Source of the DNA: Bacteroidetes bacterium UBA1947
GTDB lineage: Bacteria > Bacteroidota > Bacteroidia > Chitinophagales > Chitinophagaceae
Direction: 5' to 3'
NCBI GenBank assembly: GCA_002336915.1
Contig: DDET01000051.1
Location: forward strand, 125,471 to 188,367
Length of the DNA: 62,897 nt
Shown: positions 1 to 8,464 of the stretch, piece by piece
Position numbering within the stretch: position 1 is the first letter of the stretch
Layout: each line of letters begins with the position of its first letter
The notes under the pieces: model-generated
The model's database searches: none
Told to the model about the DNA's origin: nothing
What the model saw: the letters and a program-made list of their open reading frames with translations, nothing else
Program-made: the position numbers and the translations under genes

Positions 1-28
1 ATGCTCTAACCAACTGAGCTAAGGAAGC
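1..28 (-). tRNA. tRNA, 5' part only (isotype not determinable)
   Basis: Read on the minus strand, the sequence gives a 7-nt acceptor strand (GCTTCCT), the U8-A9 pair, and a D-stem and loop of the form GCTC-AGTTGGTTA-GAGC followed by A. This is the standard 5' end of a bacterial tRNA. The anticodon arm, T arm and 3' acceptor strand lie beyond the window edge, so the isotype cannot be read. It lies 51 nt downstream of the glycosyltransferase gene on the same strand. Confidence 0.85.
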
Positions 29-79
29 TTATTTTGGGATTGCAAAAATAGCCACTTTTCCCTTTCATCAAAATCTTTT

Positions 80-2032
80 TTAGGCGCCCCCCAAATATTT
101 ATAATTTTTAAGCATTAAAAGCAGGTCGGCACCGGGGGTGTATTGCTGTGCATAGGCTATGTCCTGGTGCTGCTTTACCGCATCAGACGGCTCATACGCC
201 TTTAATATGAAATATGGCGGCACTATACCGGGCCGCAGTGCAGGCAGGTGTTTATTATTACCGCCGGCTGCAGTGTAGCCCACCCATGTGGCCTTACCGA
301 TGAGCACTTTGAAGCAATTGGCTATGAAACTGCTTTTGTGCTTCACCGGCAGCATGCTAACGGGGAATGTGATCAATAACATAAACGCGGATACCACATC
401 AATCATACGCTTATTGCGCAGGGCCGAGAAGCCGGCTAGGTTGAAACGGCGGTCGATGGTATAGAGGTCGCCGCTGGTATGGCTGGAGTTGCTGCCCACA
501 AAGCTCTGGCTGCCAGGCAGGTGTATCTTATAGTCGTAAGCAGGGCCGCAGTGCTGCATCTGCTCGAATATACGCTCGTAGCTAAGCCCGTTGAGGCAAA
601 AGATGACCTCGTTGACACCCGCTGTGTAGAGGAACTGCTTCATCTCGGGCATGGTGGCCAGCGAGCCCTGCATATGCTCATCGGTAGCTATGCGGCCCAC
701 CACCTGGGGGGCGTAGTGCACCCGGCGCAGTGTGGCCGATGTCTCGTTGAAGGCATGCTGTCCGGACACGATAACCGCCTTCTTGGGCAGGGTATCGTAG
801 GGTATGAACTTGAAGATGCCCAGCCTGTAGAGGGCCTCGTGCAGGGCCAGCATGATGACGGTACCTGCAAAACCCGTAAAGATGATGATGGCGCGGGAAT
901 AACGCAGCTCGGGCGGCAGCAGGCCGTAGAAGGCCAGTATTACCACCGTGCCTACCAGCATGCCCCGGATGACCCGCAGGGCACGGTAAGGCTGATCGTA
1001 AGCGCCGTTGAAGTACATGCACACGATCCAGAGGGCCAGGTACACCGGGAAGGTGGCATACATGGAGCTGAGGGGTATGGGCATCATGTTCTTGATGTGC
1101 TCCACCCAGAAATTGTTCATAAACAGGAGCGTGAGCAGGAGTATGAGCGTATCGAACAGGGGCATGCGCAAAAAGCGCAGTACCTGCTTCAGCACGCTGA
1201 GCACGGCACGCAGTATGATGCCGATGTTGATAAAAAGTATGAACAGGCTGGCATCTTTTGCACTGTAGTTCTTCTTCACAAAGAGTGCCAGGGCCTCGTT
1301 GAAGATGCGCACATACTTGAGCGTGGCTTTGCGGGTGCTCTCACCTTTGTAGTGTATCAGGGTGGCCTCGGGGAAATAAATATTATCGTAGCCGGCCTTC
1401 TGTATGCGGTAGGAAAGGTCCACATCCTCGGCATACATAAAGTAATCCTCATCGAAGGCGCCGCCCAGCTCTTTAATGACGGAGTGCCTTACCATCATGC
1501 AGCAGCCCGATAGCACCTCCACAGGGGCGGTCTGGCGCTCTTTGATGTGTACTGCATAGTATTTATTGAAGTAGGGGCTCTTGCTGAATATCTTGTGTAT
1601 ACCCGTGGTCTTAAAGATGGCCACGGACAGTGTAGGGAATGACTTTTTGGAATCGGGGGCAAACTGGCCTTTGCCATCTATCAGCCTGGGGCCCAGGGCA
1701 CCGGCTTTGGGATTGGCATCGAGGTAGGTAATGCAGCGACGGAAAAAATCCTCGGGCATTACCGTATCGGGGTTCAGGAAGAGGATGTACTCGCCCTGCG
1801 CTATGGCCACACCCTGGTTATTGGCCCTGGAGAATCCTTTATTGTCCTTATTCTCTATCAGTATGGCCTGCGGAAATTTCTCCCTTACCATGGCACAGCT
1901 ATCGTCTTTGGAGTTATTGTCCACTACGATGACTTCAGCAGGCACAGCTGCAGCGGCCTTGAATACCGAATGCAGGCATACCTCCAGGAAGTACTTCACA
2001 TTGTAATTAACTATTATGACAGATAACTTCAT
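80..2032 (-). CDS. GT2 glycosyltransferase fused to a membrane region and a sugar-transferase-like tail
   Basis: The protein has 650 residues. Residues 1-240 form a GT-A family 2 glycosyltransferase: the N-terminus is MKLSVIIVNYN, followed by VVDNNSKD and an NPD metal-binding motif, the layout of rhamnosyltransferase-like enzymes that transfer a sugar from an NDP donor. About five hydrophobic segments follow (roughly residues 265-410). The last 230 residues resemble the nucleotide-binding-like cytoplasmic domain of polyprenyl glycosylphosphotransferases (VIVSGQ, VNEVIFC). They then show a degraded echo of the catalytic part (FSALRNKRMIDVVSAF) without the KFRSM or DELPQ motifs seen in the true priming transferase at 32375-33799. 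A role in surface polysaccharide synthesis is inferred; the acceptor is unknown. A GAGGA sequence just before the ATG supports the start. Confidence 0.85.
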   Translation of the reverse strand: MKLSVIIVNYNVKYFLEVCLHSVFKAAAAVPAEVIVVDNNSKDDSCAMVREKFPQAILIENKDNKGFSRANNQGVAIAQGEYILFLNPDTVMPEDFFRRCITYLDANPKAGALGPRLIDGKGQFAPDSKKSFPTLSVAIFKTTGIHKIFSKSPYFNKYYAVHIKERQTAPVEVLSGCCMMVRHSVIKELGGAFDEDYFMYAEDVDLSYRIQKAGYDNIYFPEATLIHYKGESTRKATLKYVRIFNEALALFVKKNYSAKDASLFILFINIGIILRAVLSVLKQVLRFLRMPLFDTLILLLTLLFMNNFWVEHIKNMMPIPLSSMYATFPVYLALWIVCMYFNGAYDQPYRALRVIRGMLVGTVVILAFYGLLPPELRYSRAIIIFTGFAGTVIMLALHEALYRLGIFKFIPYDTLPKKAVIVSGQHAFNETSATLRRVHYAPQVVGRIATDEHMQGSLATMPEMKQFLYTAGVNEVIFCLNGLSYERIFEQMQHCGPAYDYKIHLPGSQSFVGSNSSHTSGDLYTIDRRFNLAGFSALRNKRMIDVVSAFMLLITFPVSMLPVKHKSSFIANCFKVLIGKATWVGYTAAGGNNKHLPALRPGIVPPYFILKAYEPSDAVKQHQDIAYAQQYTPGADLLLMLKNYKYLGGA

Positions 2033-2089
2033 TCCTCTTCTATGATTCCGCTTGGGTTTGCGAAGATAAGCGCCTGATAACTAATAACG

Positions 2090-2122
2090 AAAAAAGCTGC
2101 CATACATTGCGATGGCAGCTTT
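2090..2122 (-). terminator. Rho-independent terminator of the SRPBCC gene
   Basis: A perfect 11-bp stem (arms 2093-2103 and 2112-2122) encloses an 8-nt loop. Six T residues follow it in the minus-strand direction, which matches the gene that ends at 2177. Confidence 0.85.
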
Positions 2123-2176
2123 AAAAACCTCAGCCCCGGCCCTTCTGCAAAGGAAGGGAATTGTGGACCGAATATT

Positions 2177-3184
2177 TTATTTAGTGATGTAGTAGATGTT
2201 GGTGACCCACTTGTTCGAGTCGGGTTCCTGTTTTTTGCTTACGGTGTACTCTTCTATGCTCAAGCCCATCTGGTGGCCTTTTTCTGCCATGTATTTATTA
2301 ACGGCCATATGGCTGGAGCTTAAAGTACCATAACCTCCTTTGTGCACTATCATATCGGCCTTAGCAGCATTAATGTGGAAAATAGATACGCCTTTTGCAG
2401 ATTTAATGGAATCGGCGATCGGGTAAACAACCGCCATATCGGTAGTGTGTTTTACAGTATCCCAGGTGTAGTATAGCGTGGCTTCCGGGCCTATGATACC
2501 GCCCAGGTTAGTATTAAGTGTGGCAGTAGCCTCCTCGAAAAACTTCATCATATCAGCCATTGTTACGGTTTTACGTATGCCGGCATAGTTATGAGTAGGA
2601 AATTCAACTTCCTTTACTGTTCCGGCTGAACCGGTACCGGCTTTGCCGCTTTCCACATATTTTTTGAGGTTATTGAGGCCGCTATCGAACATATTGCCCA
2701 GCATTTTCTCAGGACTCATAATTACCTGGCTGGCGTTCTTGGGAAAGTCCATATGCTGGTAGTAATTCCAGGTCACTTTGGTTTGACCGTTGCCTGCATC
2801 TTCCACTTTATAGAAACCGCTCGCATCCGACTTCATGAACCATGGCTTTTCAAAATGCAGCCAGTATTTCATTTTGTTGCCGTCTATGCCTGTGTCGGTC
2901 ATATTGCCTTCGCCCAGCTTTTTGCCCACCCAGCTATACCCGCTGCCTGGCTGTCCATCGGTACCAAAATAGGTGCGTACGGCGCTTGGATCAGCCGCCA
3001 TCCATGGGTCCCAGTTAGGACTGTTCTTGAATTTCACCATCTGGTCCCATACCACTTCGCGCGGACCGTTAATGACAATAGATCTTTCCACAGTCACCTC
3101 TTTTGGCTCTATGAGGCCAAGTATGATGACAATGAGCACAAGAACCAGCAGGAGAATGCCGATAAAACGTAAGAATTTTTTCAT
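2177..3184 (-). CDS. SRPBCC domain protein with C-terminal GyrI-like domain, membrane anchored
   Basis: The protein has 335 residues. One N-terminal transmembrane helix (about residues 4-25) is followed by a polyketide-cyclase/START-like SRPBCC domain (residues 33-180; VERSIVINGPREVVWDQM and NPNWDPW-like motifs). The C-terminal domain (about residues 190-335) is a GyrI/AraC effector-binding-like fold. Both folds bind small hydrophobic ligands; the ligand here is unknown. The pairing recurs in Bacteroidota proteins annotated only as SRPBCC family. The gene appears monocistronic, ending at the hairpin at 2093-2122. Confidence 0.8.
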   Translation of the reverse strand: MKKFLRFIGILLLVLVLIVIILGLIEPKEVTVERSIVINGPREVVWDQMVKFKNSPNWDPWMAADPSAVRTYFGTDGQPGSGYSWVGKKLGEGNMTDTGIDGNKMKYWLHFEKPWFMKSDASGFYKVEDAGNGQTKVTWNYYQHMDFPKNASQVIMSPEKMLGNMFDSGLNNLKKYVESGKAGTGSAGTVKEVEFPTHNYAGIRKTVTMADMMKFFEEATATLNTNLGGIIGPEATLYYTWDTVKHTTDMAVVYPIADSIKSAKGVSIFHINAAKADMIVHKGGYGTLSSSHMAVNKYMAEKGHQMGLSIEEYTVSKKQEPDSNKWVTNIYYITK

Positions 3185-3318
3185 AAGAAGTATTTTTTAA
3201 GCACGTATAAATTTTGAGGACTTAAAAATATAAAAAACTTTCTGACATATATATACCCTTTTGCGAATTAATTAACAGATAAGACCAAATCGCATGGCAA
3301 ATAAACCTGTATGTAGCT

Positions 3319-3326
3319 TACCTTTG
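3319..3326 (+). promoter_or_regulatory. -7 box (TAnnTTTG type) of rlmN
   Basis: TACCTTTG fits the Bacteroidota -7 consensus TAnnTTTG. Its last base is only 4 nt before the rlmN ATG, so the start of transcription should fall at or next to the start codon, predicting a leaderless or nearly leaderless mRNA. No convincing TTG -33 box is seen at the expected distance. Confidence 0.55.
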
Positions 3327-3330
3327 CAGC

Positions 3331-4404
3331 ATGAAGAATTTGCGTTACAGCACTTTGCCCGAACTGGAGGAACTGATGGTTGAATTGGGGGAGCCAAAAT
3401 TCAGGGCAAAGCAGGTATATGAGTGGATATGGACAAAATTTGCAGGTGACATTAGCGAGATGACCAACCTGAGCAAGGCGCTGAGAGAGAAGCTAAGCGA
3501 AGCATATTATATTCCTAAAGTTAAGATACATCACAGCCAGTACAGCAGTGATGGAACTATAAAGAACCGCCTGCAACTGCACGATGCACATTTTGTGGAA
3601 AGCGTACTGATACCTACCGAGAAAAGAATGACCGCCTGTGTATCATCGCAAGTGGGCTGCTCATTATCCTGTAAGTTTTGCGCTACAGGTTATTTACCAC
3701 GCAAGCGTAATATGGACTATGATGAGATAGTGGACGAGGTGACGCTGCTGAATGAGCAGTCGGAAAAGCACTATGGCAAAAAACTAAGCAATATCGTGTT
3801 CATGGGTATGGGCGAGCCGTTGCTGAACTACAAGAATGTGATGATGGCCATTGAGAAGATCACCAGCCCCGAAGGGTTGGGAATGAGCCCGAGGCGTATT
3901 ACGGTTTCTACAGCGGGGGTTTCTAAAATGATCAGGCAGTTGGGTGATGATGGGGTGCGTTTTAAACTGGCCCTCTCTCTGCACGCTGCTACCGATGAGA
4001 AGCGCAACGAAATAATGCCCATCAATGAGACCAACCACCTGAAAGGACTGGTAGAGGCGCTGAATTATTTCTACGAAAAAACGGGTAACGAAATAACTTT
4101 CGAATACATACTGTTCAAAGATTTTAACGACAGCATTGCAGATGCTGATGACCTGGTAAAATTATACCGCAGGGTACCTGCCGACCTGGTGAATATCATT
4201 GAATACAATCCTATAGAAGCTGCGAGCTACGAGAAGCCTGAGGATGATAAAGTGATGGCCTTTATGCAGTATTTAGAAAGTAAAAAAGTGAATGCACGCC
4301 TGCGCCGCAGCAGGGGTAAAGATATAGATGCAGCTTGTGGACAACTGGCCAATGTGGACCACGCGAATTTGAGTGCGGGGGCGAAGGAAGAAAGCGCCCA
4401 TTAA
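3331..4404 (+). CDS. rlmN: 23S rRNA (adenine2503-C2)-methyltransferase RlmN (dual-specificity, also tRNA A37)
   Basis: This 357-residue radical SAM enzyme makes 2-methyladenosine at A2503 of 23S rRNA and, in the characterised family, at A37 of some tRNAs. The CX3CX2C cluster motif is at C110, C114 and C117. The C-terminal cysteine that forms the methyl-carrying thioether is C336 (context DAACGQL). The SAM-binding GEPL motif follows NIVFMGM. The length is normal for the family. The promoter box sits immediately before the ATG. It is convergent with fabH, and the two share the hairpin at 4451-4476. Confidence 0.95.
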   Translation: MKNLRYSTLPELEELMVELGEPKFRAKQVYEWIWTKFAGDISEMTNLSKALREKLSEAYYIPKVKIHHSQYSSDGTIKNRLQLHDAHFVESVLIPTEKRMTACVSSQVGCSLSCKFCATGYLPRKRNMDYDEIVDEVTLLNEQSEKHYGKKLSNIVFMGMGEPLLNYKNVMMAIEKITSPEGLGMSPRRITVSTAGVSKMIRQLGDDGVRFKLALSLHAATDEKRNEIMPINETNHLKGLVEALNYFYEKTGNEITFEYILFKDFNDSIADADDLVKLYRRVPADLVNIIEYNPIEAASYEKPEDDKVMAFMQYLESKKVNARLRRSRGKDIDAACGQLANVDHANLSAGAKEESAH

Positions 4405-4450
4405 CGCGTCTGACCGCTGAAAAAGCGGTGCTGACACTGCCTTAAAATAT

Positions 4451-4480
4451 TAGCGCCGGCCTGAGGGCCGGCGCTATTTT
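4451..4480. terminator. Bidirectional terminator between rlmN and fabH
   Basis: A perfect 11-bp GC-rich stem (4451-4461 with 4466-4476) carries a TGAG loop. It is followed by TTTT on the plus strand and by ATATTTTAAG on the minus strand, between two convergent genes. Confidence 0.85.
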
Positions 4481-4513
4481 AATTCCGTTCTTCTAAATTA
4501 AGAGAAAGCCCCT

Positions 4514-5518
4514 TTAGGGGTTGGGGGTATCATAAGCCCACTTGATGTAGGTAGCACCCCAGGTGAAACCGCCGCCGAAGGCAGCGAGAATTACGTTGTC
4601 ACCTTTCTTCAATTTCTTTTCCCATTCCCAAAGACAAAGAGGTAGCGTGCCGTTGGTGGTATTGCCGTAACGGTCTATGTTGATCATTACTTTTTCTACC
4701 GGTAGTCCCATCCTTTCATAAGTAGCTGTGATGATGCGCTTGTTGGCCTGGTGTGGCACCAGCCAGGCTACATCGTTTGCTGTAAGGTGATTGCGCTCCA
4801 TTACCTCGGCGGCAACCTCGGCCATATTTTTTACTGCAAATTTGAAAACGGTTTGCCCTTCCTGGTACACGTAATGTTCTTTGTTCATTACAGTCTCCAA
4901 GGTTGGCGGTTTTACCGATCCGCCTGCTTTCTGGTAGAGGAACTGGCGGCCCGCACCATCAGCACGCAGTATTGAGTCTATGATGCCATAGCCATCTGTA
5001 TCCGGCTCCAGCAACACCGCACCACAGCCATCGCCGAAGATGATGCAGGTAGTACGGTCTTCGTAATTGAGTATGGAACTCATTTTGTCGCCGCCCACTA
5101 CTATCACTTTTTTATAACGGCCGCTCTCTATGAACTGTGCAGCGGTAGTAAGTGCAAAAAGAAATCCGCTGCATGCTGCGCTCACATCGTAACCAAAAGC
5201 TTTGGTCATGCCCAGCTTATCGGTGATCACATTTGCTGTCGCAGGGAAAACATAATCCGGGGTGGTGGTAGCGCAGATGAGTAGTTCAATATCGGTGGGC
5301 TGCAGATTCTTTTTCTTCAGTATCACCTTTACAGCTTCTACAGCCATGTCGGATGTGCCCTTGCCTTCGCCTTTCAGTATCCTTCTTTCCTTAATGCCGG
5401 TGCGGCTTTGTATCCATTCATCAGAGGTGTCCACCATGGTTTCCATCTCTGCGTTGGTCATTATATAGTCGGGAACATATCCGCCTACTGCCGTGATGGC
5501 AGCATGTATTTTCTGCAT
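4514..5518 (-). CDS. fabH: Beta-ketoacyl-ACP synthase III
   Basis: The 334-residue enzyme condenses acetyl-CoA (or a branched acyl-CoA) with malonyl-ACP to start fatty acid synthesis in the cytosol. The catalytic triad is visible: Cys116 in DVSAACSG, His256 in VPHQANKR and Asn286 in YGNTTNG. Length and motifs match the family throughout. It lies 81 nt from fabG on the same strand, so the two may be co-transcribed. A TAATTTTG box on the minus strand at 5538-5545 would allow its own promoter, about 14 nt before the ATG. Bacteroidota often carry more than one FabH, so this may be the housekeeping copy or a paralogue. Confidence 0.92.
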   Translation of the reverse strand: MQKIHAAITAVGGYVPDYIMTNAEMETMVDTSDEWIQSRTGIKERRILKGEGKGTSDMAVEAVKVILKKKNLQPTDIELLICATTTPDYVFPATANVITDKLGMTKAFGYDVSAACSGFLFALTTAAQFIESGRYKKVIVVGGDKMSSILNYEDRTTCIIFGDGCGAVLLEPDTDGYGIIDSILRADGAGRQFLYQKAGGSVKPPTLETVMNKEHYVYQEGQTVFKFAVKNMAEVAAEVMERNHLTANDVAWLVPHQANKRIITATYERMGLPVEKVMINIDRYGNTTNGTLPLCLWEWEKKLKKGDNVILAAFGGGFTWGATYIKWAYDTPNP

Positions 5519-5599
5519 TTATTTTTATTTAAAGCTGCAAAATTAAAGTGTTTTTAATTTGCACTGCGGTTAAAAACAAAGGTTTAACAGATTTTGTTA

Positions 5600-6346
5600 T
5601 CAGCCATTCATGCCGCCACATACGCCTATTACCTGGCCGGTGACGTAGCTGCTCATGCCGGAGGCAAGGAACAGGGCTACATCCGCTATTTCTTCAGGCT
5701 TGCCGAAGCGTTGCAGCGAGATCTTCTCGAACCACTTTTCAGCTCCCCCGTCTTTAAGGTAATGGGTCATGTCGGTCTCAACAAACCCGGGCGCGATAAC
5801 ATTGCACCTGATGTTGCGGCTACCCATCTCCATAGCGATAGATTTGGTAAAGCCTATAATGCCTGCTTTTGAGGCTGCGTATGCACTTTGGCCTGCATTC
5901 CCTTTCACACCTACTATAGAGCTCATATTGATGATGCTGCCGCTGCGGTTCTTCATCATGGGCTTTATCACCTGGCGGGTAAGGTTGTAGACAGATCTCA
6001 GGTTGGCCTGCATCACATCGTCCCATTGCTCTGGGGTGAGGCGCAGCAGCAGGTTATCTTTTGATATGCCGGCATTATTAACGCATATGTCTATGGTACC
6101 GAAATCTTTAATTACGTCATTAGCCAATTGCTCGGCCGCGGCATATTCTGCGGCGTTCGACTTATAAGCCTTAGCCTTTACTCCAAAACCTACCAACTTC
6201 TCTTCCAATGCTTTAGCCTTCTCATCGGAGGATAAGTAAGTAAATGCTACATTGGCACCATGCTCGGCGAACTTCACAGCGATCGCTTCGCCGATACCCC
6301 GGCTTGCGCCGGTAACCAATGCTACTTTATTCTCAAGCAGTTTCAT
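5600..6346 (-). CDS. fabG: 3-oxoacyl-ACP reductase
   Basis: This short-chain dehydrogenase of 248 residues reduces beta-ketoacyl-ACP with NADPH, the second step of the elongation cycle. The GASRGIG nucleotide motif is at residues 13-19, NNAG at about 90-93, the catalytic serine at about S143 and the YxxxK pair at Y156 and K160. VETDM near the C-terminus is typical of FabG. It lies directly upstream of fabH in the same direction, which supports a role in fatty acid synthesis rather than another dehydrogenase activity. Confidence 0.9.
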   Translation of the reverse strand: MKLLENKVALVTGASRGIGEAIAVKFAEHGANVAFTYLSSDEKAKALEEKLVGFGVKAKAYKSNAAEYAAAEQLANDVIKDFGTIDICVNNAGISKDNLLLRLTPEQWDDVMQANLRSVYNLTRQVIKPMMKNRSGSIINMSSIVGVKGNAGQSAYAASKAGIIGFTKSIAMEMGSRNIRCNVIAPGFVETDMTHYLKDGGAEKWFEKISLQRFGKPEEIADVALFLASGMSSYVTGQVIGVCGGMNG

Positions 6347-6522
6347 TTAGCCAGGTGGATTTGGGCTGCTAATTTAATGATTAATTGCACAAATACTCAA
6401 TGGAGCAAGGAAACTACAATAAGGTAATACCCTAAATATATAAATACCCCCTTATTTGACGTCCCGCCGCATTTGTTTGCATATTATTATTAATTAACTT
6501 GTCCGCTCAATACATCAACAAT

Positions 6523-8181
6523 ATGTACCGTTCTTTAAACGCTTTCCGTATAGCGCTGGTTTTGCTTTTTGCCTGTTCCTGTAATCAAAATAATACTTCA
6601 AATGAGGGAGCCGATGCCATCAGCACCGATAGTTTCGTGGCTATTGTGAAGCAACTGTCCTCAGACGATTTCCAGGGAAGAAAACCTTTTACAGCGGGTG
6701 AAACAAAGACCATCGATTATATACAAGGCAAATTCAAAGAAATAGGCCTGGAACCCGGTAATGGCAGCGGCTATTTGCAGGATGTACCGCTGGTAAACAT
6801 CGCTGCAACCGCAGCCCCAACAATGAAGGTGGAAAGCGCCAAAGGCAGCTTTGAACTGAAAGGCTATGACGACTACGCCATATGGACCGACCGCCCCGAC
6901 AGCACAGAGATAATGAACAGCGCGGAACTGGTCTTTGCCGGTTATGGTGTAGTGGCACCGGAATATGGATGGAACGACTATGCAGGCTTGGATGTAAAAA
7001 ATAAGATCGTGATGGTGCTGGTGAACGACCCGGGCTTTTATGCAAAGGACAGTACCCTGTTCAAAGGCAAAGAAATGACCTACTACGGCCGCTGGACCTA
7101 CAAATTTGAAGAAGCCGCAAGGCAGGGTGCGAAAGGCTGCCTGATAGTGCATACTACTGCGGGCGCCAGCTATCCCTTCAAGGTGATACAAAACAACTAC
7201 AATACATCAAGACTCGTTTTAGACCATGGTGCGAATGAGACTTACAAATGTCCATTTACCGGTTGGCTAACTACCGATGCTGCTAAAAAGATACTGGATG
7301 CTGCGGGTATGGACACTACGCTTTTTGCAAAAGCAGATCACAAAGGATTTAAGGGCGTTCCGCTGAATGTGAAATTAAGCACCACAATGAGCGTGGTACC
7401 TACCTATAATAAATCGCACAACGTAATTGCGAAAATAAGCGGTAGTAAATACCCCGATGAATACATTATCTACACCGCCCACTGGGACCACCTGGGCATA
7501 GGGAAACCCGACGAAAAAGGCGACTCTATCTACAATGGTGCGCTGGACAATGCCAGCGGCAGCGCCGCCTTGTTGGAACTCGCGCGTACGTTTAAAAACA
7601 TGAAAACAAAACCGGAGCGTACCATCATCTTTCTCTCGGTAACTGCAGAAGAACAAGGATTGCTGGGCTCGGCATATTATGCGCAACACCCAATATACCC
7701 CCTGGAGAAAACAGTTGCTAATATCAACATGGACGGCATCAACATACTGGGCAAGATGAAGGACATTTCCATAACCGGGCAGGGACAAAATGAACTGGAA
7801 GATGTATTTATAAAAGAAGCCAAAGCTCAAGGCAGGTACTTGTCACCATCCGAGCATCCTGAAGCGGGCGGCTACTTCCGTTCCGACCATTTTAATTTTG
7901 CAAAAGCAGGTGTACCTTCCCTGTCGGCCGGCTCGGGACTGGACCTTGAGGGTAAGGGCAAAGTAGAAGGTCAAAAATTAAGTGATGAATTCACCACAAA
8001 ACACTACCACCGTCCATCGGACGAATACAGTAGTAACTGGAGAATGGATGGTCTTTTGCAAGATCTTCAATTGTATTTCCTTACCGGAAAAAGGCTGGCC
8101 TGCAGCCATAAATGGTTAGACTGGAAGGAAGGCTCTGAGTTTAAAGCAATACGGGATAGGAGCAAAGAAATGAGGAAATAA
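6523..8181 (+). CDS. Secreted M28 family zinc aminopeptidase with PA domain
   Basis: The 552-residue protein starts at the ATG at 6523; an upstream TTG at 6499 would put eight extra residues before the signal sequence. The N-terminus is a lipoprotein-type signal with candidate lipidated Cys18 (LLFAC). A protease-associated domain spans roughly residues 110-270. The M28 catalytic domain follows with all zinc ligands visible: AHWDH, the bridging Asp in ALDNASG, EE in TAEEQG, Asp in NMDG and His in RSDHF. The family removes N-terminal amino acids from peptides outside the cytoplasm, here probably at the cell envelope. Confidence 0.9.
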   Translation: MYRSLNAFRIALVLLFACSCNQNNTSNEGADAISTDSFVAIVKQLSSDDFQGRKPFTAGETKTIDYIQGKFKEIGLEPGNGSGYLQDVPLVNIAATAAPTMKVESAKGSFELKGYDDYAIWTDRPDSTEIMNSAELVFAGYGVVAPEYGWNDYAGLDVKNKIVMVLVNDPGFYAKDSTLFKGKEMTYYGRWTYKFEEAARQGAKGCLIVHTTAGASYPFKVIQNNYNTSRLVLDHGANETYKCPFTGWLTTDAAKKILDAAGMDTTLFAKADHKGFKGVPLNVKLSTTMSVVPTYNKSHNVIAKISGSKYPDEYIIYTAHWDHLGIGKPDEKGDSIYNGALDNASGSAALLELARTFKNMKTKPERTIIFLSVTAEEQGLLGSAYYAQHPIYPLEKTVANINMDGINILGKMKDISITGQGQNELEDVFIKEAKAQGRYLSPSEHPEAGGYFRSDHFNFAKAGVPSLSAGSGLDLEGKGKVEGQKLSDEFTTKHYHRPSDEYSSNWRMDGLLQDLQLYFLTGKRLACSHKWLDWKEGSEFKAIRDRSKEMRK

Positions 8182-8216
8182 CACAGTTATTATTGAAGCA
8201 CAAACAAGATCATAGC

Positions 8217-8243
8217 ATCCCTTTGCTTTCCAATAGCAGGGAT
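8217..8243 (+). terminator. Possible weak terminator of the M28 peptidase gene
   Basis: ATCCCT-TT-GCT pairs with AGCAGGGAT as a 9-bp stem with a 2-nt bulge and a 7-nt loop, 36 nt after the stop codon. Only a short TCTTC follows, so termination is uncertain. Confidence 0.35.
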
Positions 8244-8317
8244 TCTTCATGTATAACTGCTAAGAATATCACCTATATGTTACATTAACATTAATAATAC
8301 TTCCACATATTGTATAC

Positions 8318-8360
8318 GAAATGTTAAAGTCCTCAGCCAGGGGTTTCACTTTAACATTTC
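8318..8360. repeat. 13-bp perfect inverted repeat upstream of the giant adhesin gene
   Basis: GAAATGTTAAAGT at 8318-8330 is repeated exactly in reverse complement at 8348-8360, with a 17-nt loop. No T-tract follows on either strand. It lies 105 nt before the adhesin start, in a 283-nt gap that otherwise holds no recognisable gene. A regulator site or 5'-leader hairpin is possible. Confidence 0.6.
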
Positions 8361-8464
8361 CCTATGTTAATGAAATAGCATATTCCGAGATAAATTCTAA
8401 ATTTTGTGAAAGAGAGAGAATACCCACAGGTTATACACATTTTTAAATTATTAAATTCACATTT

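Noticed and set aside
479..1513. 344-codon open frame on the plus strand inside the GT2 glycosyltransferase gene
   Set aside because: It is antisense to a clear, motif-rich gene, has low-complexity His/Gln-rich translation and no start signal, so it is a shadow frame.
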